A stretch of DNA of 61,047 nucleotides from the NCBI GenBank assembly GCA_031555505.1, contig JAVBUH010000025.1:1-61047 (forward strand). Reading direction: 5' to 3'. Positions within the stretch are counted from its first letter, which is position 1, and each line of letters opens with the position of its first letter. This document shows, in pieces, positions 8,327 to 17,276 of the stretch. Position numbers and translations under genes: made by a program. A model generated the notes under the pieces. It saw nothing but the letters and a program-made list of their open reading frames with translations, was not told where the DNA came from and made no database searches. Source of the stretch: JAJDIA01 sp031555505. Its GTDB lineage: Bacteria > Bacteroidota > Bacteroidia > Bacteroidales > Tannerellaceae.

Positions 8327-9109
8327 CTATTTCTTCTGATAGAAGCGTACCCAGTCTACCCACATTTCAACGGGTAAATCGGTAGAATCTACCTCACCCA
8401 CCCAGGAGCCGCCCAATTGCATATCAATCAGCAAATAAAACGGACGGTTGAAAGGATACTGCCCTTCCTGATCGGTTTCAATCCGGGGATAGGAGAAAGT
8501 ATGCGTGCCATTGATAAAAAAGGTCAGGCTGTCGGCCGACAGTTCCACGGCATACACGTTGTAACCGTCCGGGTCGATTACGCCCGTAGCACCTTGTGGG
8601 GGATCTTTGATACCAAGCGTATAGGTATAATGTGTATGGACAGTTTGGTAAGCAATACTATCGCCGTTCAGGCGTTCCATGATGTCGATCTCTCCGCCGT
8701 CGGGCCATTTCTCGCCCTGGGGCAACAACCAAATCGCAGGCCAGGCGCCAGTAGCCGCATGGAGTTTAGCGCGTATCTCGATAAGGCCGTTCTCAAACGT
8801 CACCTTATCTTTGGTATATACGCCGCCGGTAAGAAAGGGAACGGAATCAGCCGGGAAACGGTAGTTCACCAGCCCACGCAGGATCAGGTTGCCATCACGA
8901 ACCGCATAACAAGAGTCGAAATCAGACATGTAATTATTCCAGTCTGATGTGCCCCGGGGTATCTTTGTCCAGGCAGCAGGATCAAACGTGATACTGTCAT
9001 TGAAATCATCTTCCCATACCAATCGCCACCCATGCCTCGCGCGCGGATAATACAGAATAAGTGCCATCAATGTACATAAGGCCAGAATGCCGGCTAATTG
9101 TTTCATCAT
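8327..9109 (-). CDS. Glycoside hydrolase family 16 (laminarinase-like)
   Basis: A 260-residue exported or membrane-anchored beta-glucanase-type enzyme. After an N-terminal hydrophobic segment (about residues 4-20) comes a single GH16 domain: LVWEDDFND near the start, GAWPAIWLLP before the active site, and the catalytic motif E-I-D-I-M-E at 140-145 within GGEIDIMERL, where the first Glu acts as nucleophile and the last as acid/base in the family. The C-terminal MWVDWVRFYQKK is also typical. GH16 enzymes act on beta-1,3/1,4-glucans, galactans and related polymers; the substrate cannot be set from sequence. It lies unexpectedly between suf genes and has its own -7 box at 9142-9149. Confidence 0.9.
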   Translation of the reverse strand: MMKQLAGILALCTLMALILYYPRARHGWRLVWEDDFNDSITFDPAAWTKIPRGTSDWNNYMSDFDSCYAVRDGNLILRGLVNYRFPADSVPFLTGGVYTKDKVTFENGLIEIRAKLHAATGAWPAIWLLPQGEKWPDGGEIDIMERLNGDSIAYQTVHTHYTYTLGIKDPPQGATGVIDPDGYNVYAVELSADSLTFFINGTHTFSYPRIETDQEGQYPFNRPFYLLIDMQLGGSWVGEVDSTDLPVEMWVDWVRFYQKK

Positions 9110-9141
9110 TATTGTGTCGTAATTGCTTTTGTAACAGTAAA

Positions 9142-9149
9142 CAAAGATA
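9142..9149 (-). promoter_or_regulatory. Putative -7 box (TATCTTTG) for the GH16 gene
   Basis: The minus strand reads TATCTTTG 32 bases before the GH16 start, in an 89-base gap. This suggests that GH16 can be transcribed apart from the upstream sufBCD genes. Confidence 0.45.
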
Positions 9150-9198
9150 GGACAAACCGTCCAGCCGGGAAAGAACTTTCACCTATTTATAAGCATGG

Positions 9199-10032
9199 TC
9201 AGCCCTTTCGTTCCAACAGCAGTTGATGACGGCATTGAATACCATTCTCCATGATCGGTTCCTGATAATGGGCAGGGAAATAATCGTACACCACATCAAT
9301 CAGGTTGAACCCTTCTTGCTGGTACAGCATAAACGGCCCCGGGGCCGATGTACCGGTACGGATAAGCAAGCGGTCTACCTGCTGTTCGGCTGTCCATTTA
9401 TAGATGATATAGCGCAGTAGTTTGCGGGCAATACCACGGCGTTGAAAAGGTTCGCTTACAGCGATATTCATGATCTCGGCGGTGCCGTCGGCTAGCTTCT
9501 GCGCGACCACCACACCCACAATTTGCTCCTTCAAAGTAGCCACAAAACAGTCCGACAGAGGCAGATACGCATCCACCTTGTCACGCTCGGGGTCTGCCAG
9601 CAACAACAGATCATACGGAGGGAAGAGGGCGCGATTGATCTCGACCTCCCGGTAAGCCACCACCTCTACGGCATTGCCGTCAGGGTCAAGCACAAGACCT
9701 TCGTAATAGCCATCACCGGTAAAGCGAGGTTCACCGGCTATCGTGTATCCTGCAGCACGTAGCCGTTCTACCTGCTCATTCACCTTATCAGCCGAACCGG
9801 CATGGAAGGCAATATGGGTCAGTCCGATACAACCGGCAGGCATAGGGCCGGTAATATCCATACGTTGCATAATCTCCAGGGATGCCCCACCCTCGAAGGT
9901 CAGGAAGTATGAAGCAAAACCTTTAGCAGGATTCTCATACCGTTCATTACTGCGACCGGCAAACCAGGTCACATAAAAATCACGCAGGCGTTCAAGATCG
10001 TTTGTCCAAAGAGCTACATGTGAGAGCTGCAT
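9199..10032 (-). CDS. VOC (glyoxalase-fold) + GNAT acetyltransferase fusion
   Basis: Two-domain protein of 277 residues. Residues 1-127 form a vicinal-oxygen-chelate domain with the usual four metal-ligand positions: His5 (LSHVALW), Glu53 (SLEIM), His73 (LTHIAFH) and Glu123 (AVEVV). Residues ~135-250 are a GNAT N-acetyltransferase with the acetyl-CoA loop QRRGIARKLL (197-206) and the strand MNIAVSEPF before it. VOC domains perform isomerase, lyase or resistance-type reactions at a metal; GNAT domains acetylate amines. A role in detoxifying a reactive metabolite is possible but inferred. The gene starts 30 bases after sufD and is probably co-transcribed with sufBCD. Confidence 0.85.
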   Translation of the reverse strand: MQLSHVALWTNDLERLRDFYVTWFAGRSNERYENPAKGFASYFLTFEGGASLEIMQRMDITGPMPAGCIGLTHIAFHAGSADKVNEQVERLRAAGYTIAGEPRFTGDGYYEGLVLDPDGNAVEVVAYREVEINRALFPPYDLLLLADPERDKVDAYLPLSDCFVATLKEQIVGVVVAQKLADGTAEIMNIAVSEPFQRRGIARKLLRYIIYKWTAEQQVDRLLIRTGTSAPGPFMLYQQEGFNLIDVVYDYFPAHYQEPIMENGIQCRHQLLLERKG

Positions 10033-10062
10033 AGCAGTTTATCTGATTGATTCGAAATCTAT

Positions 10063-11406
10063 TTAGGTACACACGCCGCAACCGGCACACTTAGCCAGTT
10101 CGCCACGAAAACGTTTGTCTACCAGTTTGTGCAGGCGGTCTTTCAATACATCCAGGCGGACATGATCAATCACATCACTCACAAAAGCCACACTCAGTAG
10201 CATACGGGCTTCTGCCTTCGGAATGCCACGGCTCTGCATGTAAAAAAGGGCGTTTTCGTCCAACTGCCCGGTTGTCATCCCGTGCGAGCACTTCACATCA
10301 TCGGCATAAATCTCCAATTGCGGTTTGCTGTACATGCGGGCTTTCGGCGTCATGCACAGGTTGCGGTTGGTCTGATAAGCAGCTGTCTTCTGTGCATCTT
10401 TCTGCACAAGGATACGACCGCTGAATACGCCGACAGCCTGATCTTTTAGCACGTTCTTAAAAAGCTCCGTACTTGTACAATGGGGTACGGCATGTGTAAT
10501 ATACGTATAGGTATCCACCTGTTGCTCGTTGTCGAGGATAGACATACCACAGAGGTAAGTTTCCGCCTGTTCGCCGTTCAGATCGATGTAATAGTTGTTA
10601 CGGCTCAAACCGTTGTTCAGGGTGATCCCGTTGACCAGCACGTTGGACGACGCTTCCTGCTTTACATGAAGTGAGCAAAAGCGGGTGGTAGATACACTGC
10701 TTTCTTCCAGGTCGTAATAATCGAACGTAGCGCCTTCAGCAGCAAAGATCTCAACCACCTGGGTAGCGAGAAACTTCACATCGTCAATGCTATGGTCGCA
10801 TACCAATAACTTGGCGGCAGCATAGGCTTCCAGAATGATCAACACCCGGCGGTTAGCCATCGTATCCACATCACTGCGGAAGATATTCACTAACTGGATC
10901 GGTCGATCCATCACTACATGCTTCGGCACATACAACACAAAACCATCCTGCGCCAACATGGTATTCAATGCAACCAGGCCATCCGTTTCGGTAGAGGCCG
11001 CCTGTGCATAATAGTGAGCAGCCATATCGGGATACTGTTCCGTAAAAGCACGCAATCCACCGGCAAACACACCTTCAGGCAGATGCGCCTTGGGTTGCTC
11101 ACAATCGTAAAACGTGTCGTTCACTACGAAATAAAGGGAAGTACTCAGGTTAGGCACATCGCAACGGAACACTTCGTACGGGTTGACAGGGATATGTACC
11201 CGGTTGATATTGATCCCATAGTCAGGAGCAAATGCCTGCCCCACATCGGTATAGGCATAGTGTTCGCTCTTATATGCGGGGAATCCCAAACGTTCGAAGT
11301 CTTCCAGGGCCTTTGCACGCTGGGCATTCATCACCGGCGTGCTATGACGGCAAACTACGTCTTCATATTGGGCTAAGAGATCTATATATTGTTGTTCGGA
11401 ACTCAC
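10063..11406 (-). CDS. sufD: SufD, Fe-S scaffold subunit
   Basis: SufD pairs with SufB and the ATPase SufC in the SufBC2D scaffold. The 447-residue chain shows the SufB/SufD core in its second half, including LNNGLSRNNYYIDLNGE, FSGRILVQKDAQKT and DDVKCSHGMTTGQLDENALFYMQSRG. The start appears to be GTG at 11406; the first downstream Met is residue 26. The last eight residues, CAGCGVCT, contain a CxxCxxC motif (Cys440, Cys443, Cys446), which is not part of the usual SufD fold. A 76-base gap with repeated ATTAGTG words separates it from sufC. Confidence 0.93.
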   Translation of the reverse strand: MSSEQQYIDLLAQYEDVVCRHSTPVMNAQRAKALEDFERLGFPAYKSEHYAYTDVGQAFAPDYGININRVHIPVNPYEVFRCDVPNLSTSLYFVVNDTFYDCEQPKAHLPEGVFAGGLRAFTEQYPDMAAHYYAQAASTETDGLVALNTMLAQDGFVLYVPKHVVMDRPIQLVNIFRSDVDTMANRRVLIILEAYAAAKLLVCDHSIDDVKFLATQVVEIFAAEGATFDYYDLEESSVSTTRFCSLHVKQEASSNVLVNGITLNNGLSRNNYYIDLNGEQAETYLCGMSILDNEQQVDTYTYITHAVPHCTSTELFKNVLKDQAVGVFSGRILVQKDAQKTAAYQTNRNLCMTPKARMYSKPQLEIYADDVKCSHGMTTGQLDENALFYMQSRGIPKAEARMLLSVAFVSDVIDHVRLDVLKDRLHKLVDKRFRGELAKCAGCGVCT

Positions 11407-11482
11407 GTTATTAGTGTTTAATGATAAACGATTAGTGATTAATCAAATGCGTTAGCAGTAGTACAGCGAGTAGTGGCGACGA

Positions 11483-12232
11483 TCACTCTGCCTCATCTTT
11501 CAGCCAGTCGTAGCCTTTCCTTTCCAATTCCAGGGCCAGTTCAGGGCCAGCACTTTTCACGATACGACCTTTATACAACACATGTACAAAGTCGGGTTTG
11601 ATATAATCCAGCAAACGTTGATAGTGAGTGATAACGATCGTGGCATTCTCGGACGTCCGTAACTGGTTGACACCCTGGGCTACGATGCGGAGTGCATCGA
11701 TATCCAGGCCACTGTCCGTCTCATCCAGAATAGCCAGTTTAGGCTCAAGCATCGCCATCTGGAAAATCTCGTTGCGCTTCTTTTCGCCGCCGGAAAAGCC
11801 TTCGTTCACACTCCGGTTGGCCAACTTGTTATCCAATTCCACAATCGTACGTTTTTCACGCATCAATTTCAGAAAGTCGGTAGCCGACAACGGTTCCTGT
11901 CCTTTGTATTTACGGTGTTCGTTCAGGGCGGCACGCATGAAGTTGACCATACTGACCCCCGGAATCTCCACCGGATACTGGAAACTCAGGAAGATACCGG
12001 CGCGGCTGCGTTCTTCGGGAGCCAGTTGAAGCAGGTCGTTGCCTTCGAATGCGACGGTTCCTTCCGTCACCTCAAAAGCCGGATTGCCCACCAATACACT
12101 GCTCAACGTACTTTTACCCGATCCGTTCGGGCCCATGATCGCATGGATCTCACCGGCTTTCACGCTCAGATCGATTCCTTTCAATATCTCTTTGCCGTTT
12201 ACATCGGCATGTAAGTTTTTTATTTCTAACAT
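11483..12232 (-). CDS. sufC: SufC, ABC-type ATPase for Fe-S assembly
   Basis: Soluble ATPase of the SufBC2D complex. The 249-residue chain has Walker A (GPNGSGKST), the ABC signature region NEGFSGGEKKR and Walker B with LAILDETDSGLD, the last being typical of SufC. No membrane segments are present. It lies between sufB and sufD in the usual B-C-D order, with a 51-base gap to sufB. Confidence 0.97.
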   Translation of the reverse strand: MLEIKNLHADVNGKEILKGIDLSVKAGEIHAIMGPNGSGKSTLSSVLVGNPAFEVTEGTVAFEGNDLLQLAPEERSRAGIFLSFQYPVEIPGVSMVNFMRAALNEHRKYKGQEPLSATDFLKLMREKRTIVELDNKLANRSVNEGFSGGEKKRNEIFQMAMLEPKLAILDETDSGLDIDALRIVAQGVNQLRTSENATIVITHYQRLLDYIKPDFVHVLYKGRIVKSAGPELALELERKGYDWLKDEAE

Positions 12233-12283
12233 ATCCTTTTAATAGTTATATCCAAATGGACGTTACCACAGTTCCTGTAAGCC

Positions 12284-13729
12284 TTACCCTACACTTCCTT
12301 CCAATGAAATGGACAACAATTTCTGTGCCTCCACCGCAAATTCCATCGGGAGTTTATTCATTACCTCCTTAGCATACCCATTTACAATTAAACCGACTGC
12401 TTCTTCCACGGAAATACCACGTTGCTGGCAGTAGAAGAGCTGGTCTTCACTAATCTTGCTCGTGGTGGCTTCGTGCTCCACAACGGCAGTCTCATTCTGT
12501 ATCTCCACATACGGGAAGGTATGGGCGCCACAGGTAGAGCTGAGCAGCAAACTGTCGCACTGGCTATGGTTACGGGCTCCCGTCGCATTGGGAGTGACTT
12601 TTACCAAACCACGATAGCTGTTCTGGCTATAGCCGGCAGAAATGCCTTTGGATACGATCGTACTCCGGGTATTCTTTCCGATATGTACCATTTTGGTGCC
12701 GGTATCAGCCTGTTGATGATTATTGGTAACGGCTACAGAATAGAATTCGCCCACAGAATTATCTCCTGAAAGGATACAACTGGGATATTTCCAAGTAATA
12801 GCCGAACCGGTTTCCACCTGCGTCCAGGATATTTTGCTGCCTTCGCCTTTGCAATGGCCACGCTTGGTAACGAAGTTGTAGATACCACCTTTTCCATCCT
12901 TATCACCGGGATACCAGTTCTGGACGGTAGAGTATTTCACTTCAGCCCGTTCCATCGCGATAATCTCGACAATGGCGGCATGCAACTGGTTCTCATCACG
13001 CATGGGGGCCGTACATCCTTCCAGATAGCTCACATACGCATCATCATCGGCCACGATCAGCGTCCGTTCAAACTGTCCGGTGTTAGCAGCATTGATACGG
13101 AAATAAGTACTCAATTCCATTGGACAACGGACACCTTTCGGTATATACACAAAAGAACCGTCTGAGAATACCGCCGAATTCAAGGCAGCGAAAAAGTTGT
13201 CGCGATAACCAACCACCTTCCCCATATATTTCTGTATCAGATCGGGATAATGCTGAACCGCTTCGCTGAACGAACAGAATATAATCCCTTTCTCGGCCAG
13301 CACTTCTTTGAAGGTCGTTTTCACCGACACGCTATCCATCACGGCATCTACGGCCATTCCGGCCAGTTGTGCCCGTTCATGAAGCGGAATTCCCAGTTTA
13401 TCAAATGTCTTGAGCAACTCCGGGTCTACTTCATCCATACTCTTTGGCCCCTCTTTCTTCTTCGGAGCGGCATAATAAATGATGCTTTGATAGTCGATCG
13501 GGGGAATAGTAAGATGAGGCCATGTAGGCATCTCCATTGTCTGCCAATGGCGCAAGGCCTTCAACCGGAAGTCCAGCATCCAGTCGGGCTCGTTCTTGCG
13601 GGAAGAGATCATACGGACTGTCTCTTCGTCCAGGCCAGGACGAATCACTTCCGTTTCAATAGGGGTAACAAAACCGTATTTGTATTCAGAGCCTGTTACC
13701 TCATTTATAATTGCATTTGAATCTTGCAT
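12284..13729 (-). CDS. sufB: SufB, Fe-S scaffold subunit
   Basis: Core scaffold on which Fe-S clusters are built. At 481 residues it is of normal size. Recognisable blocks are FVYIPKGVRCPMELSTYFRI, YLEGCTAPMRDENQLHAA, QCDSLLLSSTCGAHTFPY and EHEATTSKISEDQLFYCQQRG, the last carrying the conserved SufB cysteine/acidic region near the end. The gene begins 17 bases after the cvpA stop, so transcription from the rimP-nusA-infB promoter probably continues into suf. Confidence 0.97.
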   Translation of the reverse strand: MQDSNAIINEVTGSEYKYGFVTPIETEVIRPGLDEETVRMISSRKNEPDWMLDFRLKALRHWQTMEMPTWPHLTIPPIDYQSIIYYAAPKKKEGPKSMDEVDPELLKTFDKLGIPLHERAQLAGMAVDAVMDSVSVKTTFKEVLAEKGIIFCSFSEAVQHYPDLIQKYMGKVVGYRDNFFAALNSAVFSDGSFVYIPKGVRCPMELSTYFRINAANTGQFERTLIVADDDAYVSYLEGCTAPMRDENQLHAAIVEIIAMERAEVKYSTVQNWYPGDKDGKGGIYNFVTKRGHCKGEGSKISWTQVETGSAITWKYPSCILSGDNSVGEFYSVAVTNNHQQADTGTKMVHIGKNTRSTIVSKGISAGYSQNSYRGLVKVTPNATGARNHSQCDSLLLSSTCGAHTFPYVEIQNETAVVEHEATTSKISEDQLFYCQQRGISVEEAVGLIVNGYAKEVMNKLPMEFAVEAQKLLSISLEGSVG

Positions 13730-13745
13730 AGTAAAAATCTCCTGT

Positions 13746-14237
13746 TCACTCTCCTAAAGAGAACAAATTATGGGGAAAGATAGTTGGGACAATTACCTTG
13801 ACGGAATAATAGAAACGAGATTCTACTTTGGCTTCGTTGTGGATGAGCACGGAACCTTTATCTATCAGTTCCAGCAAATTAAAGCACAGGCTGATAAAAA
13901 GGACCATCGCCAGTGCACCAAACAATCCGCCGGCCAGGTGATTGACCACACTGAGCGGAGTAACACTGACCAGGCGGCTTACAATTTCGCCGGCCGCCAA
14001 CACAACGCCCACAATCAGCAGGAAACCAAGTATGTAACTGAGGACAGACACCCCTCCCTCCGGAAGCCAGTCGAAACCAATCAGGTATCCCCGCAACCAG
14101 GAAGCGGCCATCCCGCAAAATACAATCCCCAACACTAAAGCAACAAGTGAAACAACCTGTTTGATCAATCCGTCAAACAGGCCTTTCACTAATCCGATTC
14201 CTGCCAGACATAAGATAACAATGTCCAACCAGTTCAT
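13746..14237 (-). CDS. cvpA: CvpA-family membrane protein
   Basis: A 163-residue protein with four predicted membrane segments, beginning NWLDIVILCLAGIGLVKG, a glycine-rich start characteristic of CvpA (colicin V production) proteins. The molecular role is poorly known; homologues affect purine metabolism, envelope stress or colicin V export. It lies between infB (4 bases away) and sufB (16 bases away), so it is part of the same transcript. Confidence 0.88.
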   Translation of the reverse strand: MNWLDIVILCLAGIGLVKGLFDGLIKQVVSLVALVLGIVFCGMAASWLRGYLIGFDWLPEGGVSVLSYILGFLLIVGVVLAAGEIVSRLVSVTPLSVVNHLAGGLFGALAMVLFISLCFNLLELIDKGSVLIHNEAKVESRFYYSVKVIVPTIFPHNLFSLGE

Positions 14238-14241
14238 ATCA

Positions 14242-17200
14242 TTACAATGTTTTCTTTACTTCCGTTTGTTCGTACGCTTCGATAATGTCACCCACCTGGA
14301 TGTCATTGAAGTTACGGATATTCAAACCACAATCCTGCCCCATAAAGACTTCCTTCGCATCATCCTTGAAACGTTTCAGCGATTCGAGCTCACCGGCATG
14401 GATCACAATACCATCACGGATCAGGCGCACTTTGTAGGTTCGCTTGAGTTTCCCTTCACGCACAATACAACCGGCAATCGTACCCACTTTCGTGATTTTG
14501 AATACCTGCTGTACTTCCACATTGGCGGTAATCTCTTCCCGGATTTCTGGCGAAAGCATCCCTTCCATAGCGCTCTTCACTTCCTCGATAGCATCGTAGA
14601 TGATGGAGTACATACGTATTTCCACCCCTTCTTTCTCGGCATTCCGGCGGGCAGCCTGCGACGGGCGTACCTGGAAACCGATAATGATGGCATTCGAGGC
14701 GGCCGCCAGTACGACATCCGATTCGGAAATCTGACCGACAGCTTTGTGGATCACATTTACCTGGATCTCTTCGGTAGACAGACGTATCAGAGAGTCTGAC
14801 AAGGCCTCCACAGAACCATCCACGTCACCTTTCACGATCACGTTCAGTTCCTGGAAGTTACCTACCGCAATACGGCGGCCGATATCGTCCAGCGTAAGCA
14901 TCTTCTGGGTACGCAAGCCCTGTTCACGTTGCAACTGTTCCCGACGGTTGGCAATTTCGCGTGCCTCCTGTTCTGTTTCCAGTACATTGAATGTATCACC
15001 GGCCTGCGGAGCACCATTCAATCCGAGGATCAATACAGGTTCGGAAGGGCCGGCTTTATCCACCCGCAGGTTACGTTCATTGAACATTGCCTTGATACGG
15101 CCATGATGGGGTCCAACCAGTACAATATCACCCGTCTTCAACGTGCCATTCTCAACCAATACGGTAGACACATAACCACGTCCCTTATCCAGGGAAGATT
15201 CGATAATTGAACCGACAGCCCGTTTGCTCGGGTTTGCTTTCAGATCGAGCAATTCGGCTTCCAGCAATACTTTTTCCAGCAATTCTGCCACGCCGATTCC
15301 TTTCTTGGCAGAGATTTCCTGACTTTGGTATTTACCTCCCCAGTCTTCTACCAGGTAGTTCATATTGGCCAATTCTTCTTTGATCTTTTCCGGATTGGCA
15401 TGTGGCTTATCAATCTTATTAATGGCAAATACCATGGGAACATTCGCTGCGGCAGCATGGTTGATAGCCTCAATCGTCTGCGGCATCACATTATCGTCGG
15501 CCGCGACAATGATGATCGCAATGTCGGTAATTTTTGCTCCGCGGGCACGCATCGCAGTAAAGGCTTCGTGACCCGGCGTATCGAGGAACGTAATCCGTCG
15601 GCCGCTCTGCAACTTCACATTGTAAGCGCCGATGTGCTGTGTAATACCACCGGCTTCACCAGCAATCACATTCGCATTACGGATATTATCAAGCAACGAA
15701 GTTTTACCGTGGTCAACGTGTCCCATCACCGTTACAATCGGCGGACGTGCAACCCAGTCTTCTTCGTTATCGTCTTCGTCATCACCTTTGATGGCTTCTA
15801 CCACTTCGGCACTCACATATTCGGTCTTAAATCCGAATTCATCCGCCACAATATTGATCGTCTCTGCATCCAGACGCTGGTTGATAGACACCATGATACC
15901 GATACTCATACAGGTACCGATAACTTGTGTAACCGGCACATTCATCATGTTGGCCAGGTCGTTTGCAGTTACGAACTCCGTCAACTTCAGGATTTTGCTT
16001 TCCTGTTCTTCCTGCGCCTGGAGTTCATATTCACGTCTGACAGCGGCATCCCGTTTATCGCGACGATACTTGGCACCCTTACCCTTGTTGCCCTTGTTAG
16101 TCAGGCGGGCCAGGGTTTCTTTGATCTGTTTTTGAACATCTTCTTCGCTCACTTCAGCTTTGACCGGTTTTTTCAACCGGGCAGGCTTACGGAAATCATC
16201 GCGCGGCGTATTACTGCGACTGAAATTGGTGCCCGGTGTGGTATTGATATCCACCCGATCTTTTTTGATCCGGTTACGTTTTCTCTTTGCGTCACCTTCG
16301 CCGCCACCTTCTGTTCTTACCGGAGCAGTAGCATCTTTCGGACCTTTATGCAACCCGTTATGAGGTCCGTTATGGGGTCCGTTATGGGGTCCACTGTGAG
16401 ATCCACCTTGAGGTGTTCCGGGCTTAGCTCCGAATTTAGGAGCTTTTTCATCCCGTTCTTTTCGTCGTTCTTCTTTCGATTTTTTCTTCGGACGGGTAGA
16501 TTGATTCAGGGTTGCCAAGTCAATATGACCTGTCACCTTGATATTGGACTCAAACTTTGGCGTATTTAAACGGAAAGGTGTATCCTTCGAGGTTTGCTCA
16601 CCCGGCTCCGTTTCAACCTTCTTTTCTATCTCTTTCACTTGGGGCACTTCTTTCTTTTGTTCGATATCAGGAACCTTTTTCACGACCACAGGATTTATTT
16701 CCTCTTCACGCTTAACAGGAACTTCAACAAGCGCTTCCACCTTTGGTGTATCCTTAGGCATTTCCTTAGGTATCACCACAGGTGCTTCAGTCCGCGCAGG
16801 TTGCTGTACCGGAGGGGTTTCAACCGGTTTCGCCGGAGGTGTTTCCACAACAGCTACCGGAGGAACTACCACAACAGGTTCCTCTTTCCTCACTTCGGCC
16901 TCCTTTACCTCCTTGGGCTCTTCCGGTTGTTTTCGCGGCGACTTGTCCAGTTCGATCCGGCCTTTGGTAACAATCCGGGGCATATACTCTTCCGGAATTT
17001 CTGTTTTGATTTCTTCCGTTCTTTCTTCTCTACGGGGAGGAGTGGCCTCTCTATGCGGTACACGGGGGATGAACATGGAACGTTCGTCTTCCGGTAAATC
17101 TTTTCCAAACTCTTTTACGAGCAAAGCATACTGTTCATCACTGATCCGCGTATTGGGATTTTCCTCAACCGCATGACCCTTCTTATGCAGGAATTCAACC

Positions 17201-17256
17201 GCCGTGTTGATCCCTACGTTCAATTTTCGTTGTACTTGTATTAATTTTATAGGCAT
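14242..17256 (-). CDS. infB: Translation initiation factor IF-2
   Basis: GTPase that places initiator fMet-tRNA on the 30S subunit and promotes subunit joining. The 1004-residue chain has a short N-terminal IF2_N domain (KLIQVQRKLNVGINTAVEF), a long linker rich in Pro, Glu, Lys and Val (about 70-400), and the G domain with VMGHVDHGKTSL, DTPGHEAF and AINKIDK, followed by domains II, III and IV. The linker contains a short GPHN repeat encoded by five 12-bp units at 16345-16404. Position after nusA in a rimP-nusA-infB operon is the standard bacterial order. Confidence 0.98.
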   Translation of the reverse strand: MPIKLIQVQRKLNVGINTAVEFLHKKGHAVEENPNTRISDEQYALLVKEFGKDLPEDERSMFIPRVPHREATPPRREERTEEIKTEIPEEYMPRIVTKGRIELDKSPRKQPEEPKEVKEAEVRKEEPVVVVPPVAVVETPPAKPVETPPVQQPARTEAPVVIPKEMPKDTPKVEALVEVPVKREEEINPVVVKKVPDIEQKKEVPQVKEIEKKVETEPGEQTSKDTPFRLNTPKFESNIKVTGHIDLATLNQSTRPKKKSKEERRKERDEKAPKFGAKPGTPQGGSHSGPHNGPHNGPHNGLHKGPKDATAPVRTEGGGEGDAKRKRNRIKKDRVDINTTPGTNFSRSNTPRDDFRKPARLKKPVKAEVSEEDVQKQIKETLARLTNKGNKGKGAKYRRDKRDAAVRREYELQAQEEQESKILKLTEFVTANDLANMMNVPVTQVIGTCMSIGIMVSINQRLDAETINIVADEFGFKTEYVSAEVVEAIKGDDEDDNEEDWVARPPIVTVMGHVDHGKTSLLDNIRNANVIAGEAGGITQHIGAYNVKLQSGRRITFLDTPGHEAFTAMRARGAKITDIAIIIVAADDNVMPQTIEAINHAAAANVPMVFAINKIDKPHANPEKIKEELANMNYLVEDWGGKYQSQEISAKKGIGVAELLEKVLLEAELLDLKANPSKRAVGSIIESSLDKGRGYVSTVLVENGTLKTGDIVLVGPHHGRIKAMFNERNLRVDKAGPSEPVLILGLNGAPQAGDTFNVLETEQEAREIANRREQLQREQGLRTQKMLTLDDIGRRIAVGNFQELNVIVKGDVDGSVEALSDSLIRLSTEEIQVNVIHKAVGQISESDVVLAAASNAIIIGFQVRPSQAARRNAEKEGVEIRMYSIIYDAIEEVKSAMEGMLSPEIREEITANVEVQQVFKITKVGTIAGCIVREGKLKRTYKVRLIRDGIVIHAGELESLKRFKDDAKEVFMGQDCGLNIRNFNDIQVGDIIEAYEQTEVKKTL
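16345..16404 (-). repeat. Five 12-bp tandem units inside infB
   Basis: Units start at 16345, 16357, 16369, 16381 and 16393; the central three are nearly identical (GTTATGGGGTCC on the plus strand). They encode a repeated GPHN-type tetrapeptide in the IF-2 linker. Because the unit is a multiple of three, copy-number change would keep the reading frame. Confidence 0.85.
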
Positions 17257-17276
17257 ATCTTACTTTGTCGTACTAC

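Noticed and set aside
15325..16569. Plus-strand open frame within infB
   Set aside because: It is the antisense frame of a well-supported IF-2 gene and has no recognisable domain.
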